Source of the DNA: Sphingobacteriales bacterium
Lineage (GTDB): Bacteria > Bacteroidota > Bacteroidia > Chitinophagales > Chitinophagaceae
Length of the DNA: 45,958 bases
Direction: 5' to 3'
Assembly (NCBI GenBank): GCA_012270485.1
Contig: JAAXIF010000036.1
Span: 1 to 45,958, forward strand
Shown here: positions 27,622 to 37,613 of the stretch, piece by piece
How the letters are laid out: the number at the start of each line of letters is the position of its first letter
How positions within the stretch are numbered: position 1 is the stretch's first letter
Translations under genes and position numbers: made by a program
Notes under the pieces: model-generated
Told to the model about the DNA's origin: nothing
What the model saw: the letters and a program-made list of their open reading frames with translations, nothing else
The model's database searches: none

Positions 27622-28255
27622 AGTCTGTGGCATGACACAAGTTGAGCAGATCAAACACCTGGATAACATCGGTGTGGAGTTTGCCGGATTTATTTTTTAT
27701 CATAAATCGCCCCGGTATGTATTCAAACACATGCCCAGACCTGAAATCAAAAAAATCAGAGGGCAACATATTAATAAAGTAGGGGTGTTTGTGAACGCTC
27801 CGGTGGAAGAATTGTTAGAGATCGTAGATGAGTGTGGTTTACAAATGGTTCAGTTACATGGAGATGAAACACCCAAGTATTGTGAGAAAGTAGCTGATTA
27901 TGTCGATGTGATCAAAGCATTTCGTTTGAGAGAAGATGATCAGGTACTCTGGAAGATCAAGGATTATCAAGATATCGCGGATATGTTTTTGTTTGATACA
28001 GAAGGTGCAGGATATGGAGGAACCGGTAAGAAGTTCGATTGGTCAGTATTAAAAGGATTACAAATTAATAAACCATTTTTTCTCAGTGGAGGGATTGGTC
28101 CGGATGATGTAGAAAATATCAAAACCTTTATTCAGGATCCGGTAGCAAAAGATCTGTTTAGCTTGGATGTGAATAGCAAATTTGAAACCATTCCCGGATT
28201 AAAAGATATGCAGGCTGTTGAAAAATTTGTAAATGAGATCAAAACGATTAAATGA
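27611..28255 (+). CDS. trpF: Phosphoribosylanthranilate isomerase
   Basis: The 214-residue TIM-barrel enzyme catalyses the Amadori rearrangement in tryptophan synthesis. The general base Cys6 is in IKVCGMT, and the general acid Asp129 is in [19 protein letters not shown]. The phosphate-binding end is [11 protein letters not shown]. Because trpF is present, the hisA gene downstream need not be a bifunctional PriA. It overlaps trpC (11 nt) and trpB (4 nt). Confidence 0.94.
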   Translation: MRIKVCGMTQVEQIKHLDNIGVEFAGFIFYHKSPRYVFKHMPRPEIKKIRGQHINKVGVFVNAPVEELLEIVDECGLQMVQLHGDETPKYCEKVADYVDVIKAFRLREDDQVLWKIKDYQDIADMFLFDTEGAGYGGTGKKFDWSVLKGLQINKPFFLSGGIGPDDVENIKTFIQDPVAKDLFSLDVNSKFETIPGLKDMQAVEKFVNEIKTIK

Positions 28256-29439
28256 TGACAACTAGTTTTCAGAACCCGAATGTGCAAGGTTATTACGGAC
28301 AGTTTGGTGGAGCTTATATCCCTGAAATGTTACATCGTAATGTGGAAGAACTGCGTGAACAGTATTTATCGATTATGAATGATCCTGTTTTTAAAGCAGA
28401 GTTCGATGAATTGTTGCAGGATTATGTTGGCAGACCTACGCCTTTATTCTTGGCTGAAAGATTGAGTCAGGAATTCAATACCACCATTTATCTGAAGCGT
28501 GAAGACCTCTGTCATACAGGTGCACATAAAATCAACAATACCATTGGACAAATTTTATTGGCACGTCGCTTGGGTAAAACCAGGATCATTGCAGAGACAG
28601 GTGCCGGTCAGCATGGTGTTGCTACGGCTACTGTTTGTGCATTGAAGGGAATGGAATGTATTGTGTACATGGGTGAAAAAGATATTGAAAGACAAGCTCC
28701 GAATGTTGCGCGCATGAAAATGCTGGGCGCTACGGTGGTACCTGCTACCAGTGGTAGTAAAACTTTGAAAGATGCTACCAATGAAGCCATACGAGATTGG
28801 ATCAATCATCCCAATGACACACATTATATTATCGGTAGTGTGGTAGGACCACATCCTTATCCGGATATGGTAGCTAGGTTTCAAAGTGTGATCAGCGCTG
28901 AAACAAGAAAACAACTGAAAGAAAAAAGAGGGAATGAATTACCTACACATGTCATTGCTTGTGTAGGAGGAGGAAGTAATGCTGCCGGAGCTTTTTATCA
29001 TTTTCTAGATGAAACTGCTGTGCAGTTGGTGGCTGTAGAAGCGGCCGGACATGGGATTCAATCGGGTATGAGTGCTGCTACTACACAATTGGGTAAGCCG
29101 GGCATCTTACATGGAAGTAAGAGTTTGTTGATGCAAACAGAAGATGGGCAAGTAGTAGAACCCCATAGTATTTCGGCTGGATTAGATTATCCGGGTATTG
29201 GTCCATTGCATGCCAATTTATTTACCAGTGGGCGAGGTGTGTTTTTGTCTGCAACCGATGAAGAAGCACTTCAAGCTGCTTTTCATGTGAGTAAAACAGA
29301 AGGAATTATTCCGGCATTGGAAACAGCGCATGCTTTCGCGATATTGGGCAAATTGAATTTGAAGCCTACTGATGTAGTGGTCATTTGTTTGAGTGGAAGA
29401 GGTGATAAGGATCTTTCAACCTACATGCAACAACTATAA
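28252..29439 (+). CDS. trpB: Tryptophan synthase beta chain
   Basis: The 395-residue PLP enzyme joins indole and serine. The Schiff-base lysine is Lys93 in [10 protein letters not shown], the phosphate-binding loop is GGGSNAAG, and the C-terminal CLSGRGDKD is typical of TrpB1. The first two codons are both ATG; either 28252 or 28255 could start. It overlaps the end of trpF and is followed by trpA after 20 bp, fitting the alpha2-beta2 complex. Confidence 0.97.
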   Translation: MMTTSFQNPNVQGYYGQFGGAYIPEMLHRNVEELREQYLSIMNDPVFKAEFDELLQDYVGRPTPLFLAERLSQEFNTTIYLKREDLCHTGAHKINNTIGQILLARRLGKTRIIAETGAGQHGVATATVCALKGMECIVYMGEKDIERQAPNVARMKMLGATVVPATSGSKTLKDATNEAIRDWINHPNDTHYIIGSVVGPHPYPDMVARFQSVISAETRKQLKEKRGNELPTHVIACVGGGSNAAGAFYHFLDETAVQLVAVEAAGHGIQSGMSAATTQLGKPGILHGSKSLLMQTEDGQVVEPHSISAGLDYPGIGPLHANLFTSGRGVFLSATDEEALQAAFHVSKTEGIIPALETAHAFAILGKLNLKPTDVVVICLSGRGDKDLSTYMQQL

Positions 29440-29459
29440 TTATTGATGCGTATCATATT

Positions 29460-30227
29460 ATGAGCAGAATAGAGACATTGTTTAGTCGAAAAAAAGAAAG
29501 GGTATTGAATGTGTACTGCACAGCCGGCTATCCGGAACTTAACAGTACCCTTGAAGTAATACTCACATTAGAAGCTTCCGGTGCCGATTTGATTGAGTTA
29601 GGCATGCCATACAGTGATCCATTGGCTGATGGGCCTGTGATACAAGCAAGCAGTACCAAGGCTTTACAAAATGGGATGAGTATAGCAGTATTATTTGAGC
29701 AGTTGAAAGGTCTGCGCGCTAAAACGCAGATTCCACTCATCTTAATGGGTTATATGAATCCTGTGATTCAGTATGGGTTCCAGCAATTTTGTAAAGAGGC
29801 AGCCGAGGTGGGTGTTGATGGATTAATATTGCCGGATTTACCCGAATATGAATATGAGACGATGTATGGTGAGATCATTAAAAAAGCTGGATTGGATTTT
29901 ATCTTTCTGATTACCCCGGAAACATCAACAGAAAGGATCAAAAAATTAGACCGTTTAAGTAGTGGATTTTTGTACGCGGTAAGTTCATCTGCCACAACGG
30001 GTAACGAGAAAGACTTTGATCAAGTGGCTAAGTATTTACAGCGGTTAAAAGATATGCAGCTACAGAATCCGGTATTGGTTGGTTTTGGTATCAAGGACAA
30101 AACAACTTTTGATACTGCATGTCGATATGCCAATGGTGCCATCATTGGATCGGCCTATATCAAAGCATTGGAGCAGCCGGGAGATATTCAATCATTAACC
30201 CAGCAATTTTTGAATCAAGTATTATGA
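29460..30227 (+). CDS. trpA: Tryptophan synthase alpha chain
   Basis: The 255-residue TIM-barrel subunit cleaves indole-3-glycerol phosphate to indole, which is channelled to TrpB. The catalytic Glu46 is in DLIELGMPYSDPLADGP, with Asp57 as partner; these match Glu49 and Asp60 of the Salmonella enzyme. GFGIKDKTTF and the phosphate-binding GSAYIKAL are present. Its stop overlaps the start of hisH (ATGA), so the trp part of the operon continues into his without a gap. Confidence 0.95.
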   Translation: MSRIETLFSRKKERVLNVYCTAGYPELNSTLEVILTLEASGADLIELGMPYSDPLADGPVIQASSTKALQNGMSIAVLFEQLKGLRAKTQIPLILMGYMNPVIQYGFQQFCKEAAEVGVDGLILPDLPEYEYETMYGEIIKKAGLDFIFLITPETSTERIKKLDRLSSGFLYAVSSSATTGNEKDFDQVAKYLQRLKDMQLQNPVLVGFGIKDKTTFDTACRYANGAIIGSAYIKALEQPGDIQSLTQQFLNQVL

Positions 30228-30817
30228 AGGTAGTGATCGTTAAATACAATGCGGGAAATATTCAGTCTGTTCAATATGCACTGGAACGAATCGGAGCTTC
30301 TGCACTTGTCACGGATGATCATGAATTGATCCGCTCGGCTGATAAGGTGATTTTTCCGGGTGTTGGGGAAGCTAGTACAGCGATGCATTATCTCGAGTCA
30401 AAATCGTTGGATGTGCTGATTAAAGAACTGCAACAACCTGTATTGGGAATTTGTTTGGGTATGCAACTCATGTGTAAACATTCTGAAGAAAACGATACAG
30501 ATTGTATGGGCATTTTTGATGAGCAGGTCAAATTGTTTCAACCGGTGAAATCAGCAGGATTGAAAGTGCCGCAAATTGGTTGGAATACGATCAGTGATTT
30601 GTCAACCCATCTTTTCAAAGATGTACCCGAAAACAGTTTCTGTTATTTTGTTCATGGCTATTATGCTTCAAAAGGTGAGCATACCATAGCAACAACAGAT
30701 TATGTTCAACCCTATAGTGCGGCTTTACATCGAGATAATTTTTATGGAGTACAGTTTCATCCGGAAAAGAGTGCAGCTGTGGGAGAACAAATCCTAAAGA
30801 ATTTTTTAACCTTATAA
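30224..30817 (+). CDS. hisH: Imidazole glycerol phosphate synthase, glutamine amidotransferase subunit
   Basis: The ATG at 30224 overlaps the trpA stop and gives 197 residues (MKVVIVKYNAGNIQSVQYAL). An ATG at 30119 lies inside trpA and is rejected. The amidotransferase triad is Cys77 (GICLGMQLM), His179 and Glu181 (VQFHPEKSA). It supplies ammonia to HisF. The overlap with trpA is the junction of the tryptophan and histidine blocks. hisA follows after 8 bp. Confidence 0.95.
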   Translation: MKVVIVKYNAGNIQSVQYALERIGASALVTDDHELIRSADKVIFPGVGEASTAMHYLESKSLDVLIKELQQPVLGICLGMQLMCKHSEENDTDCMGIFDEQVKLFQPVKSAGLKVPQIGWNTISDLSTHLFKDVPENSFCYFVHGYYASKGEHTIATTDYVQPYSAALHRDNFYGVQFHPEKSAAVGEQILKNFLTL

Positions 30818-30825
30818 ATGCATGC

Positions 30826-31545
30826 ATGCAAATTATACCGGCTATTGATATTATTGATGGTAAATGCGTAAGACTCACACAAGGCGATTATGCACAGAAG
30901 ACCATCTACAATGAACATCCATTAGAAGTGGCGTTGCAATTTCAGGATGCAGGATTACACAGACTACACTTAGTAGATCTCGATGGTGCAAAAGCAGGGG
31001 CAGTGAAAAACTGGAAAGTATTGGAGCAACTAACCGCTAAAACCACTATGATCATTGATTTTGGCGGTGGCATCAAAAAAGAAGAAGATCTTCGTATTGT
31101 TTTTGATTCCGGCGCAGCTTACGCAACAATCGGTAGTTTGGCAGTGAAAGAGGAAGCCAAGTTTGTAGCATGGTTACAGGCTTATGGCGCATCAAAATTT
31201 TTATTGGGGGCCGATGTAAAAGATGAAAAGATAACAGTTGGCGGATGGCTGGAGACAACTGATATCAATATCTTAGATTTTATCGAACAATATAAAGCGG
31301 CTGGAATTTCACAACTGTTCTGTACAGATGTGAGCAAAGATGGTAAATTGGAAGGCCCATCCATTGCATTGTATCAAAAGATCATCAGTCAATTCCCTGA
31401 TCTTCATTTTATTGCCAGTGGTGGTGTTAGTAATCTTACAGATTTAGTGCAATTAAAAGAAATAGGATGTAAAGGAGCGATTGTAGGGAAAGCTATCTAT
31501 GAAAATAGAATCAGTCTGGAAGAGCTCAGTCTTATGAATCAATAA
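30826..31545 (+). CDS. hisA: ProFAR isomerase (HisA)
   Basis: The 239-residue TIM-barrel enzyme is phosphoribosylformimino-AICAR phosphate isomerase of histidine synthesis. The paired catalytic aspartates are Asp8 ([11 protein letters not shown]) and Asp130 ([11 protein letters not shown]). Phosphate-binding [10 protein letters not shown] and [11 protein letters not shown] are present. Three ATGs occur in a row (30818, 30822, 30826), but only 30826 is in frame. hisF follows after 17 bp. Confidence 0.95.
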   Translation: MQIIPAIDIIDGKCVRLTQGDYAQKTIYNEHPLEVALQFQDAGLHRLHLVDLDGAKAGAVKNWKVLEQLTAKTTMIIDFGGGIKKEEDLRIVFDSGAAYATIGSLAVKEEAKFVAWLQAYGASKFLLGADVKDEKITVGGWLETTDINILDFIEQYKAAGISQLFCTDVSKDGKLEGPSIALYQKIISQFPDLHFIASGGVSNLTDLVQLKEIGCKGAIVGKAIYENRISLEELSLMNQ

Positions 31546-31562
31546 TCATAACAAAAGCTTGT

Positions 31563-32321
31563 ATGCTGACAAAAAGAATCATACCCTGTTTAGATATCAA
31601 AGATGGCAGAACCGTTAAGGGAGTCAATTTTGAAAATATAAGAGATGCGGGCGATCCTGTTGAATTAGGAGCGCTGTATGCTGCCTCGGGTGCTGATGAA
31701 TTGGTGTTTCTGGATATTACAGCCACCAATGAAAAAAGAAAAACACTAAGTGAATTGGTCAATAAAATATCCCACAAAATCAATATTCCCTTTACGGTGG
31801 GTGGTGGTATTAGTAGTGTAGAAGATGTAAGAGCGTTACTTCAAAATGGAGCAGATAAAATATCTGTAAACACGGCTGCTTTTAAAAGACCGGAATTGAT
31901 TGCAGAGCTGTCTAAAGAATTCGGTTCACAGTGCGTGGTTTTGGCCATTGATACCCGTCGGGAAGAAGATGGTAATTGGTATGTGTACCTGAATGGTGGA
32001 CGAGTAAAAACAGAAACGCTTTGTTTGGATTGGGCAAAACAGGGAGTGGCATTGGGTGCGGGAGAAATTTTACTGACCTCCATGAATCATGATGGAACCA
32101 AGCAAGGTTTTGCGCTGGATATTACGGCTCAATTAGCAGAAGCATTACCTGTACCGGTGATTGCTTCCGGTGGCGGTGGTACAATGGAACATTTTACTAC
32201 TGTTTTCAAAGAAGGGAAAGCAGATGCAGCACTTGCTGCCAGTATCTTTCACTTTAAAGAAATAGGGATACCGGAATTGAAGCAGTATCTTGCAGAAAAT
32301 GGAGTGGTGGTTAGAAAATGA
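31563..32321 (+). CDS. hisF: Imidazole glycerol phosphate synthase, cyclase subunit
   Basis: The 252-residue TIM-barrel cyclase partners HisH. The catalytic aspartates are at exactly the family positions, Asp11 ([17 protein letters not shown]) and Asp130 ([12 protein letters not shown]). The C-terminal HisF features [13 protein letters not shown] and [12 protein letters not shown] are present. It makes IGP and AICAR from PRFAR and the ammonia delivered by HisH. A 60-bp spacer separates it from hisIE. Confidence 0.96.
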   Translation: MLTKRIIPCLDIKDGRTVKGVNFENIRDAGDPVELGALYAASGADELVFLDITATNEKRKTLSELVNKISHKINIPFTVGGGISSVEDVRALLQNGADKISVNTAAFKRPELIAELSKEFGSQCVVLAIDTRREEDGNWYVYLNGGRVKTETLCLDWAKQGVALGAGEILLTSMNHDGTKQGFALDITAQLAEALPVPVIASGGGGTMEHFTTVFKEGKADAALAASIFHFKEIGIPELKQYLAENGVVVRK

Positions 32322-32381
32322 TGAATATCGAATATTGAATGTTGTAGTATAGGATTATGGAGCAGCATAAATAATTGAATT

Positions 32382-32978
32382 ATGAAAGTTGATTTTTCAA
32401 AATATGCGGATGGGTTGGTGCCTGCTATCGTACAGGATATTGAAACCCATAAAGTACTGATGCTGGGTTTTATGAACCAAGAGGCACTTACCAAGACTGA
32501 AGAAACCGGAAAAGTTACTTTTTTCAGTCGCAGTAAGAATAGATTATGGACAAAGGGTGAGGAAAGTGGCAATTTTTTGGAATTAAAAAGTATGGCAGTG
32601 GATTGTGATCAGGATACTTTGCTGATTCAGGTTCATCCCGTAGGACCTGTTTGTCATACCGGAGCAGATACTTGCTGGAGTGAAAGAAATCATAGCGAAG
32701 ACTTTCTCTTATACCTGGAAGATATCATTCGCTTACGTAAACAAGCTTCACCTGAAGAGTCTTATGTTGCCAAACTCTTTTCTAAAGGCATCAATAAAGT
32801 AGCGCAAAAAGTAGGTGAGGAGGCAGTAGAGCTGGTAATTGAAGCTAAAGATAACAATGAGGAACTGTTTCTAAATGAAGCTGCCGACCTCTTATTCCAT
32901 TATTTACTTTTGCTTAACGCGAAAGGTTATAAATTACAGTCTGTCATTGATATATTGAAACAAAGACATTCCAGATAA
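32382..32978 (+). CDS. hisIE: Bifunctional phosphoribosyl-AMP cyclohydrolase / phosphoribosyl-ATP pyrophosphatase
   Basis: The 198-residue protein fuses HisI (about residues 1-110) and HisE (about 115-198). The HisI metal site is seen as D74-C75-D76 and Cys91, Cys98 (VCHTGADTCW). The HisE part has KGINKVAQKVGEEAVELVIEA. Together they carry out steps two and three of histidine synthesis. This is the last his gene of the operon; hisG, hisD, hisC and hisB are not in the window. The tlpA-like gene starts 1 nt after its stop. Confidence 0.95.
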   Translation: MKVDFSKYADGLVPAIVQDIETHKVLMLGFMNQEALTKTEETGKVTFFSRSKNRLWTKGEESGNFLELKSMAVDCDQDTLLIQVHPVGPVCHTGADTCWSERNHSEDFLLYLEDIIRLRKQASPEESYVAKLFSKGINKVAQKVGEEAVELVIEAKDNNEELFLNEAADLLFHYLLLLNAKGYKLQSVIDILKQRHSR

Positions 32979-32979
32979 T

Positions 32980-34065
32980 ATGAAAAAACTACTCTTTTTA
33001 TTATGCTTGCCACTGAGCATGCTGGCGCAGGTAGGTGTTGATAGTTACGAGATCAAGGGAATATTGAAAGGATTATCAGATAATACCACAGTGTTTCTCA
33101 CCAATGGCGTTACCGGGCAAACCATTGCCACGGCAACTGCAAAAGATGGTCAATTTACACTCAAAGGCAAGCTTACCCAACCGGAATTGGTACAGATCGC
33201 ATTCAATGGGAAGAATGAGAAATTAGACATGTTCATTGGAAATGATGCTGTAAATCTGGATGGAGAAATTTCTAATTTGGAAGCTGCTGTCATCAGTGGG
33301 TCTGCTGTTCAGAAAGATTATGAACGTTTCAGGGTAAAATTCAATCCGCTAAAAGATAAGTTGAATACATTGGCGAATACCATCAATCAACAGTCATCCT
33401 CTAATGCAAAGCGTGATTCTTTAATCAATGTTTTCAATCAAAACAAAGCCATATTACTGGCTACAGCAGCCGAATTTATCAAGAATAATGCAGCATCTCC
33501 GGTAAGTCCGTTTGTGTTATTTGCGGTAGGTCCATTGTACGATGACCTTGATGAGTTAGAAGCGCGTTACAATGATTTACAGCCCATTGTGCAAAAAGGG
33601 TTTTATGCAGAGATCATTGCCCAAACGATCAATAAATCTAAAATAGGTAGAATAGGCTCACAGGCATTGGATTTCACGCAAAATGATGTGAATGGCAAGT
33701 CTGTTTCGTTATCTTCTTTCAAAGGAAAATATGTGTTGGTAGATTTTTGGGCGAGTTGGTGCAGACCCTGTCGTGAAGAAAATCCCAATGTAGTACTTGC
33801 ATATAATACGTTCAAAGATAAAAACTTTACAGTCTTGGGTGTTTCTTTGGATCAGGATAAAAACAATTGGTTACAAGCTATCAAAGTAGACAAATTGGAT
33901 TGGACACACGTCAGTGATCTGAAATTTTGGGACAATGAAGTGGCCAAGATGTACAATATTCAAGGCATCCCTGCAAACATGTTAATCGACCCCAACGGGA
34001 AAATCATCGCCCGAGATCTCAGGGCACAAGCATTGCAGGATAAGCTGAAGGAGTTGTTGAAATAG
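32980..34065 (+). CDS. TlpA-like thioredoxin-domain protein with DUF4369 N-terminus
   Basis: The 361-residue protein has a signal peptide (1-16, SMLAQ), a DUF4369-like domain (about 22-120), a helical linker and a thioredoxin domain from about 225. The active-site motif is WCRPC with Cys261 and Cys264 (LVDFWASWCRPCREENP), and the cis-Pro loop is GIPANMLIDPNGKI. It is probably a periplasmic thiol-disulfide oxidoreductase of the ResA/TlpA type. It starts 1 nt after hisIE and so could be transcribed from the trp promoter, although no link to amino acid synthesis is known. A word-array hairpin follows. Confidence 0.88.
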   Translation: MKKLLFLLCLPLSMLAQVGVDSYEIKGILKGLSDNTTVFLTNGVTGQTIATATAKDGQFTLKGKLTQPELVQIAFNGKNEKLDMFIGNDAVNLDGEISNLEAAVISGSAVQKDYERFRVKFNPLKDKLNTLANTINQQSSSNAKRDSLINVFNQNKAILLATAAEFIKNNAASPVSPFVLFAVGPLYDDLDELEARYNDLQPIVQKGFYAEIIAQTINKSKIGRIGSQALDFTQNDVNGKSVSLSSFKGKYVLVDFWASWCRPCREENPNVVLAYNTFKDKNFTVLGVSLDQDKNNWLQAIKVDKLDWTHVSDLKFWDNEVAKMYNIQGIPANMLIDPNGKIIARDLRAQALQDKLKELLK

Positions 34066-34136
34066 TCCATGGTACATAGTCCATCGTCCATAGTATTTGG
34101 GGAAAACCATCGACCATGGACTATGGACTATCGACC
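34063..34136. repeat. Inverted word array TAGTCCATGG / CCATGGACTA
   Basis: The left half (34063-34094) repeats TAGTCCAT and CGTCCATAG. The right half (34106-34136) repeats CCATGGACTATGG. The halves can fold into a hairpin between the convergent tlpA-like and ArsC-like genes, possibly serving both as terminator, though no long T-run follows. Related words occur at 44266-44300. Confidence 0.7.
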
Positions 34137-34487
34137 ACTACCAAAAATCTCCTCATATTTCCTCGCATCAAAACCAACAGCCACTACTTTTCCTTTCTTT
34201 ACTATGATGGGTCTTTTGATGATGCTGGTATGTTGTTGCATCACGGGGATGGCTTTTGCAGCTGTTGTTATAGACTGTTGTAAACTGCTAGGGAGTTCTT
34301 TATAAGTAGTCGATCTTTTATTGAAGATGATGTCCCAATTAACCTGTTCGCACCATGATTGTAATGTAGCGGTATCAATACCGGCAACTTTATAATCATG
34401 AAATTGGTAATCGATCTTGTTTTCTTTCAGCCAAGTGATGGCTTTTTTCACGGTGTCGCAATTGGGAATACCAAAAATTGTGTACAT
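34128..34487 (-). CDS. ArsC/Spx-family protein (YffB-like)
   Basis: The 119-residue protein starts MYTIFGIPNCDTVKKAITWL with a single Cys10 at the thioredoxin-fold active site. KNKIDYQFHDYKV and FNKRSTTYKELP follow, and then IKRPIIVKKGKVVAVGFDARKYEEIFG, the arsenate-reductase-like pattern of YffB/Spx. Members are glutathione-dependent thiol reductases or, for true Spx, RNA polymerase-binding regulators. Lack of the CxxC of Spx makes the YffB-like reductase more likely. It is convergent with the tlpA-like gene, and its end abuts the hairpin array. Confidence 0.85.
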   Translation of the reverse strand: MYTIFGIPNCDTVKKAITWLKENKIDYQFHDYKVAGIDTATLQSWCEQVNWDIIFNKRSTTYKELPSSLQQSITTAAKAIPVMQQHTSIIKRPIIVKKGKVVAVGFDARKYEEIFGSGR

Positions 34488-34591
34488 AGTTTACAGTCTT
34501 AAAGTCCACTCAAATACCTTATCTGCCGATTTTTGGGGAGATAGGGCCAATTGTATAGAATTTCGCCAATAATAACCTATTAATCTTTAAT

Positions 34592-37072
34592 TTGTTCTCT
34601 AGCAATCGACAGATCTTGAGAATTTATCTACTTTGGATAGGGATACTACTATCATCAACACTTATTGCTCAGAACACATCTGAGAAATCTCGCGCACAGC
34701 TGGGACTTATTATCGGTAATATACTGGAAGCTAAAACCGGCAAACCTTTGGCATTTGCTTCCCTTCAATTAAAAGATCTGGGTGATACTACACGTCGGTT
34801 ATCAACTGTTGCAGATAAAAATGGAGCATTTGAATTTAATAAGCTTTCGCTTGGTTATTACAGATTAACTGTGGTAATGGTAGGGTTTGCTCAGATGAAT
34901 ATTGATAGTATTTATCTGCGCCCGGAGCGGTATGATTTTAATTTGGGAGATATCAAATTGAATGATGCTGCAAGCACCCTGAACGAGGTAATTGTATACG
35001 CCGAAAAACCATTGATTGAAAACAAGGATGATAAGATCACTTATAATGTTGGCGAAAGTGCTTTGAGCGGGGGAGCCAGTACCGCGGAATTACTGAAAAA
35101 CATGCCCTTGGTCAATAATGATCCCACAGGTAAGATATTACTAAAAGGAAAAGAGCCCCGAATCCTTATCGACGATAAGCCCACAGAATTGAACGCACAA
35201 CAGTTACAAGATCTTCTGGAAAGCTTACCCGGAAGCAGTATTGAAAAGATTGAGATCATGACCAATCCACCACCGCAATATGCAACAGAGACAGGTGGTG
35301 TCATTAATATCGTTACCAAAAAAGGAAAGATTGGCTGGGTGGGTAGAACATCGTTGAGTATGGGGACAAGAGGAGAAGGTAATTTGGCAGTCAATGCCAG
35401 TTATCGAACACAGCCTTTTTCTATCAATATTACTGCCGGATTGGGTGGAAGCATTTTAACAGGTAACAGCTATTCTAAAAGAGAAAATATTTATCGAGAC
35501 TCTACCAATTACTTTAATACAACAGGTTCATTCGAAAACAAAAACCTGCGTCCCAATCTCCGTGTGCAGACTGATTTTGAATTGAATAAGAGGAATCAAC
35601 TGAATTTCACTTATCAAGGAAATTTGAATTATTATGGTAATGAAAGTGTAAACACTTTTGTGAATATCAACCGAAATAAAGAAGTGTATAGAAATAGTAC
35701 CAGAACCAATGGAAGTAAAGGAGAGGGGTATGGACATAACGCTAGTCTATCGTATACGCATAAAGCAAAAAATCCGGCAGAGTTTATTCGAGTTATCCTA
35801 AATGTGAATGCGAATAAGAACAATAATGATCGAGCATTTTTTCAGGAGTTTTTGAATCCAGACTTTTCTGCAACAGGTGTTGATTCTACACAATCTCAAT
35901 TCTTTGATAATCTCAATCGTTCTGCTTCGATACGTGCGGATTATAATAAGCCACTGAAAAAGAAAGGCTCCAATTTTTCTACCGGTATGTTTTACAATCG
36001 ATCATTCTTTCACAATACACTGAATACGAGTTTTCTTAGAAAATCAGATGGAGTCTTTATTCCGAATGATATCCTGAGTAATGATTTTGAGTTCTTACAA
36101 AATATATTTACTGCCAGAGCAGGATACGGATTGTCTTTTGGAAAAGGTTGGCGATTGAATTTTGGTCTGCAGGCAGAACATACTGAAATGGGATTCACCT
36201 TTTTGAAAGGCAATGGTTCGGATGTGAATAATGGATACTGGAATGTATTACCTAATATATCTCTACGGAAAGAGTTTAATAAATCACTGAACTCTACCCT
36301 TATTTATCGTGCTACGATACGTAGACCGGGTATTGGTGAATTGAATCCAAATGTAGATTACAGTGATCCGTATAATCTTCGTTTTGGTAATCCCTATTTG
36401 AGACCAACACTGTCTGATAATTTTGATTGGAATTTGAGTTGGATCAAAGGAAAATACTATATCAACACATCCATAGGGTATAATCGATTGAAAGATGTAT
36501 TCAACTCTATCCGTAATCTGGTAGGAGATGGAAAAACAGAACTGAGTTGGCTCAATATTGCTGACAGACGTGAATATGAAGCCAGTATATGGGGTGGATA
36601 CACTTTCAGCAAACAATTTCGGGTAAATACCAGTATGGGTTATACAATGAATAAATACAGTGAAACGGAAAAGAAACTGTATCGCTATCGTGATGGCAAT
36701 AGTTTTTACAGCAGTTTGAATTATACGTTTACGCCCAGTAATGTATTAACCTTCGAGGGAAATATTCGATTCAGCAATTTTGCCAATCCGCAGGGAAGAA
36801 GCAGGAGTAATGTAAACATGAATTTAGGTGTGCAGCATCGCTTCTTTGATCGTAGACTGATCTTGAGTTTTAACGCGATAGATCCATTCACGCCTCAAAG
36901 ATTTACCAACTATACCTATGGCGCGAATTTTAACCTGGAGAGTTTTAATTCCAGTAATACACGCAACTTCAGAATTGCTGTTAGTTATCAGTTGAATAAA
37001 GTGGTACAGAAATCGAAGCTGAGTGAGAAAGATAAAAAAGCAGCTTTGCAAAAAATCAAAGCTGCCGATTAA
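34592..37072 (+). CDS. TonB-dependent receptor-like outer membrane protein (OMP_b-brl family)
   Basis: The 826-residue protein has a signal peptide (to about residue 27), a carboxypeptidase-regulatory-like beta-sandwich (about 35-115, IIGNILEAKTGKPLAFASLQ), a plug (about 140-245; LLKNMPLVNN, PRILIDDKP, TNPPPQYATETGGVINIVTK) and a long beta-barrel. It is an outer-membrane protein of the type common in Bacteroidota. No SusD partner is next to it, so its ligand is unknown. No ATG is available: the frame opens at a stop at 34556 and the only plausible start is TTG at 34592, just before the signal peptide. The barrel end lacks the usual C-terminal Phe and ends in a Lys-rich tail. Confidence 0.85.
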   Translation: MFSSNRQILRIYLLWIGILLSSTLIAQNTSEKSRAQLGLIIGNILEAKTGKPLAFASLQLKDLGDTTRRLSTVADKNGAFEFNKLSLGYYRLTVVMVGFAQMNIDSIYLRPERYDFNLGDIKLNDAASTLNEVIVYAEKPLIENKDDKITYNVGESALSGGASTAELLKNMPLVNNDPTGKILLKGKEPRILIDDKPTELNAQQLQDLLESLPGSSIEKIEIMTNPPPQYATETGGVINIVTKKGKIGWVGRTSLSMGTRGEGNLAVNASYRTQPFSINITAGLGGSILTGNSYSKRENIYRDSTNYFNTTGSFENKNLRPNLRVQTDFELNKRNQLNFTYQGNLNYYGNESVNTFVNINRNKEVYRNSTRTNGSKGEGYGHNASLSYTHKAKNPAEFIRVILNVNANKNNNDRAFFQEFLNPDFSATGVDSTQSQFFDNLNRSASIRADYNKPLKKKGSNFSTGMFYNRSFFHNTLNTSFLRKSDGVFIPNDILSNDFEFLQNIFTARAGYGLSFGKGWRLNFGLQAEHTEMGFTFLKGNGSDVNNGYWNVLPNISLRKEFNKSLNSTLIYRATIRRPGIGELNPNVDYSDPYNLRFGNPYLRPTLSDNFDWNLSWIKGKYYINTSIGYNRLKDVFNSIRNLVGDGKTELSWLNIADRREYEASIWGGYTFSKQFRVNTSMGYTMNKYSETEKKLYRYRDGNSFYSSLNYTFTPSNVLTFEGNIRFSNFANPQGRSRSNVNMNLGVQHRFFDRRLILSFNAIDPFTPQRFTNYTYGANFNLESFNSSNTRNFRIAVSYQLNKVVQKSKLSEKDKKAALQKIKAAD

Positions 37073-37080
37073 ATCTCATC

Positions 37081-37533
37081 TCATAAGCTGATGCTTAATC
37101 TAAATGCCAGTTGAGAAGTATCACTACTAAATCTCTCATACCGTAAGCTAAAGTTCAGGTTTTTGCTATTGGTACCTATCCCCGGAGAAAGAATAAAACT
37201 TTCACCACCCTCTGTAAAAATGCCAATACCTGTTTCGCCTGATACATATAAACGATCGGTAACCGGAAACATAACGCCAGACTTCAAAACAACAAACCCG
37301 CCATTTCTTTTATTGAAATAAGTAAATCCGGGTGTTACTGTCCAACTTATTTTTTGTGTACTTACCGGAATAAAACGAATATCAACACCTGAACTAAATC
37401 CACCCAGATTATCCAGAGAGCTGCCAAGACTGACTCCAAGATCTGATATGTGCTTTTTGGGTTGTTTAGCTGTTGTTTGAGTGAAAGCGGTAATGGATGA
37501 TAAAAGAAGTATGAGTAGTAAGTTTTTCTTCAT
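37081..37533 (-). CDS. Small outer-membrane beta-barrel-like protein
   Basis: The 150-residue protein has a signal peptide (1-19, AFTQ) and then alternating hydrophobic/polar strands (LGVSLGSSLDNLGG, VDIRFIPVS, ISWTVTPGFTYF, LYVSGETGIGIF, LNFSLRYERFS, LAFRLSISL). The pattern and final aromatic/hydrophobic strand suggest a small outer-membrane barrel of the OmpW/OmpX kind. I do not recognise the family or the function. It is convergent with the receptor-like gene, 8 bp away. Confidence 0.6.
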   Translation of the reverse strand: MKKNLLLILLLSSITAFTQTTAKQPKKHISDLGVSLGSSLDNLGGFSSGVDIRFIPVSTQKISWTVTPGFTYFNKRNGGFVVLKSGVMFPVTDRLYVSGETGIGIFTEGGESFILSPGIGTNSKNLNFSLRYERFSSDTSQLAFRLSISL

Positions 37534-37613
37534 AATGGTTTATTTGAGAAAACTTCTGCAATAACTATACGAAATTATAAATAGTTGTTATATTAGAGGT
37601 ACAAAGCCGTGAC

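Noticed and set aside
34069..34305. 78-codon plus-strand frame after tlpA
   Set aside because: It reads through the hairpin array and the antisense of the ArsC-like gene, which has clear family motifs on the other strand.
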